NCBI GenBank assembly: GCA_003452185.1
Contig: DMJJ01000327.1
Location: 839 to 8,163, forward strand
Source: Verrucomicrobiales bacterium
GTDB taxonomy: Bacteria; Verrucomicrobiota; Verrucomicrobiia; Limisphaerales; UBA11320
DNA length: 7,325 bases
Direction: 5' to 3'
A program made the position numbers and the translations under genes. This document shows positions 5,937 to 7,325 of this stretch, piece after piece. Each line of letters opens with the position of its first letter. Positions within the stretch are counted from its first letter, which is position 1. A model generated the notes under the pieces. The model was not told the DNA's origin, searched no databases, and saw only the letters and a program-made list of their open reading frames with translations.

Positions 5937-7220
5937 TCAGGCGAGCTTTGCCAACACTGTTTCGATGCGCTGGATCCCTTCCATCGCCTCCGCCGGGGTG
6001 AGATTCAGCGGGGGGAGGAGTCTCAGGACGTGGGTCCCCGAGGGGATGAGGATCAGGCCGGCCTCTTGGAGCCGTTGGACCATGAGCAGGGAAGGGGCCT
6101 TGTCCGACCCTTTGAAGGCGGGGATCTCCCGGCCGAGTTCAAATCCCAGGATCAGGCCAACACCCCGGACGCTGCTGATCAGCCCGGGGTACCTCGCCTG
6201 GAGGCCGCAGAGCTGGTCGTGCAGGAGCTGCCCCACCGTCCGGGCATTCTCATCGAGCCTCTCCCGCTGGATCACCTCGAGGATCCGAAGCGCCACCGCG
6301 CAACCGAGAGGGGTGCCACCGAAGGTGGTTCCGTGCGTTCCCGGCCCGAGCACATCCGCGAAAGGGGTCCGAAGCCAGAACGCCCCCATCGGAAACCCTC
6401 CGCCGAGCGATTTCGCCATGGAGATCCCATCCGGCAGGAACGCCTCACCGCCGGGGACGCCCTCAAGGGTCCTTTGGAAGCTCTGAAACCGGCCTGTCCG
6501 GTAATGGCCGCACTGCACCGCATCGACCAGGAGCAGGAGTTTCCGCTCATCACACAGGGCCCTCAACCCCAGGAGGTATTCGGCGGAGGCCGGGGTGATC
6601 CCGCCTTCCCCCTGGACTCCCTCAATCAGGATGGCCACCGTCGCCGGGGAGATGGCGTTCCGCATCGCCTGCAGATCGTTGTACGGGACATGGCGGAACC
6701 CGGTCACCATGGGCTCAAACCCCCGCTTGACCTTCTCCTGTCCCGTGGCGGCGATTCCCGCGAGGGTCCTTCCGTGGAAGGAGTTGTTGGCAGTCAGGAT
6801 TTCGTACCGCCCCTCGGGGTTCCCGAATCTCCGGGCCGCTTTGTACAGCCCCTCGTTCGCTTCCGCACCGCTGTTGCAGAAGAAGACCTTCCCGGGCCCG
6901 ATCCTACGGACAAGCTCCGCCGCCAGGCGGCCCTGCGGGGCGTGGTAGTAAAGGTTGCTGCAGTGGACCAGCCGGGTGGACTGCTCCACCAGGGCGGAGG
7001 TGATCTCCGGGTTCGCATGGCCCAGGCTGCAGACCGCGATGCCGCCTCCCAGATCGAGATACCGGCGGCCGTTGACATCGATGAGCCAGCTTCCCTCGCC
7101 ACGATCCAACACGAGGTCAAACCGCCCGTACGAGGGCACCACGTTCTTCTGGAACAGTTCCTGGATGGACTTCTGTTCCTGCCGGACGATGGCGGGTGGG
7201 GTCGGGAGAATCTCTTTCAT
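5937..7220 (-). CDS. argD: Acetylornithine aminotransferase
   Basis: This is a class III pyridoxal-phosphate aminotransferase of 427 residues that interconverts N-acetylglutamate semialdehyde and N-acetylornithine with glutamate as amino donor, in the cytoplasm. Family marks visible are NVVPSYGRFDL (26-36), the phosphate-binding SGAEAN (117-122), SFHGRT (147-152), the cofactor-ring aspartate D233, the Schiff-base lysine K270 in SMAKSLGGGFPMGA, GTHGTTFGG (294-302) and LRLLPPLNLT near the C-terminus. It is slightly longer than the usual 390-410 residues, mainly at the N-terminus, where MKEILPTPPAIVRQEQKS precedes the family core. The motif after D233 reads DAVQCGHYRTG, where the common form is DEVQxGxGRTG. 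It starts 19 bp after rpoD with no obvious ribosome-binding site, and argF follows. Together they supply two non-adjacent steps of ornithine-citrulline synthesis. Other class III enzymes are possible but less likely next to argF. Confidence 0.93.
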   Translation of the reverse strand: MKEILPTPPAIVRQEQKSIQELFQKNVVPSYGRFDLVLDRGEGSWLIDVNGRRYLDLGGGIAVCSLGHANPEITSALVEQSTRLVHCSNLYYHAPQGRLAAELVRRIGPGKVFFCNSGAEANEGLYKAARRFGNPEGRYEILTANNSFHGRTLAGIAATGQEKVKRGFEPMVTGFRHVPYNDLQAMRNAISPATVAILIEGVQGEGGITPASAEYLLGLRALCDERKLLLLVDAVQCGHYRTGRFQSFQRTLEGVPGGEAFLPDGISMAKSLGGGFPMGAFWLRTPFADVLGPGTHGTTFGGTPLGCAVALRILEVIQRERLDENARTVGQLLHDQLCGLQARYPGLISSVRGVGLILGFELGREIPAFKGSDKAPSLLMVQRLQEAGLILIPSGTHVLRLLPPLNLTPAEAMEGIQRIETVLAKLA

Positions 7221-7239
7221 CGACGCCGCGGCCGCTGGG

Positions 7240-7325
7240 TCACACGACTTCCTCGGTTTCGAGGAAGCCCTGAAGCTGGCGAATTCGTGTCGGGTGACGC
7301 ATCTTGCGAAGCGCCTTGGCCTCGA
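7240..7325 (-). CDS. rpoD: RNA polymerase primary sigma factor, C-terminal 27 codons
   Basis: Reading leftward from the window edge, the frame encodes EAKALRKMRHPTRIRQLQ followed by GFLETEEVV and TGA (revcomp of 7240-7242). This matches the very conserved end of sigma-70 region 4.2, whose helix-turn-helix binds the -35 element; the pattern (I)EAKALRKLRHP is diagnostic of primary sigma factors. Only the last 27 codons are in the window. The C-terminal extension after the region 4.2 core is short, as usual for RpoD. A non-essential sigma-70 paralogue (RpoS or RpoH type) cannot be excluded from so little sequence. There is no terminator in the 19-bp gap to argD, so transcription probably continues. 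Confidence 0.88.
   Translation of the reverse strand, partial: EAKALRKMRHPTRIRQLQGFLETEEVV

Overview
The window is GC-rich bacterial chromosome, most likely from the Verrucomicrobiota. This assignment is an inference. It rests on the predicted secreted proteins, which combine LamG-like, Asp-box/kelch-like and Ig-like domains with a short C-terminal module ending in an 'xxFFRLR / xxLYRA' tail, a style I associate with that phylum. The ArgD and ArgF sequences fit as well. No rRNA, tRNA, CRISPR array, transposase or phage gene was seen.

Left half, + strand. Positions 2-1981 hold the 3' end of a large repetitive secreted or surface protein, open at the window edge. It has two full LamG-like units, part of a third, and a C-terminal module, and is followed by a strong intrinsic terminator at 2015-2051. 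A gene-poor stretch of about 700 bp follows, carrying two direct copies (A, B) of a roughly 148-bp repeat. Next comes a second predicted secreted protein (2774-4297) with a signal peptide, a beta-propeller-like region, an Ig-like domain and the same kind of C-terminal module. A possible 15-codon leader ORF overlaps its start codon. A third repeat copy (C) lies 95 bp after its stop.

Right half, - strand. Transcription runs leftward through the last 27 codons of rpoD (7240-7325), argD (5937-7220), argF (4989-5885) and a small unrecognised membrane protein (4563-4940). Spacing is 19, 51 and 48 bp with no terminator between genes, so they look like one transcription unit. ArgD would make N-acetylornithine and ArgF would convert ornithine to citrulline; the step between them is encoded elsewhere. 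This unit converges on the second secreted-protein gene, with repeat copy C between them.

The most interesting item is the intergenic repeat. Three same-strand copies share a conserved 5' block, a variable linker, and a conserved 3' block ending in a terminator-like hairpin. The few differences between copies mostly preserve the predicted stems. It looks like a dispersed structured RNA or 3'-end element that I do not recognise. The rest is ordinary housekeeping sequence plus fast-evolving surface proteins.
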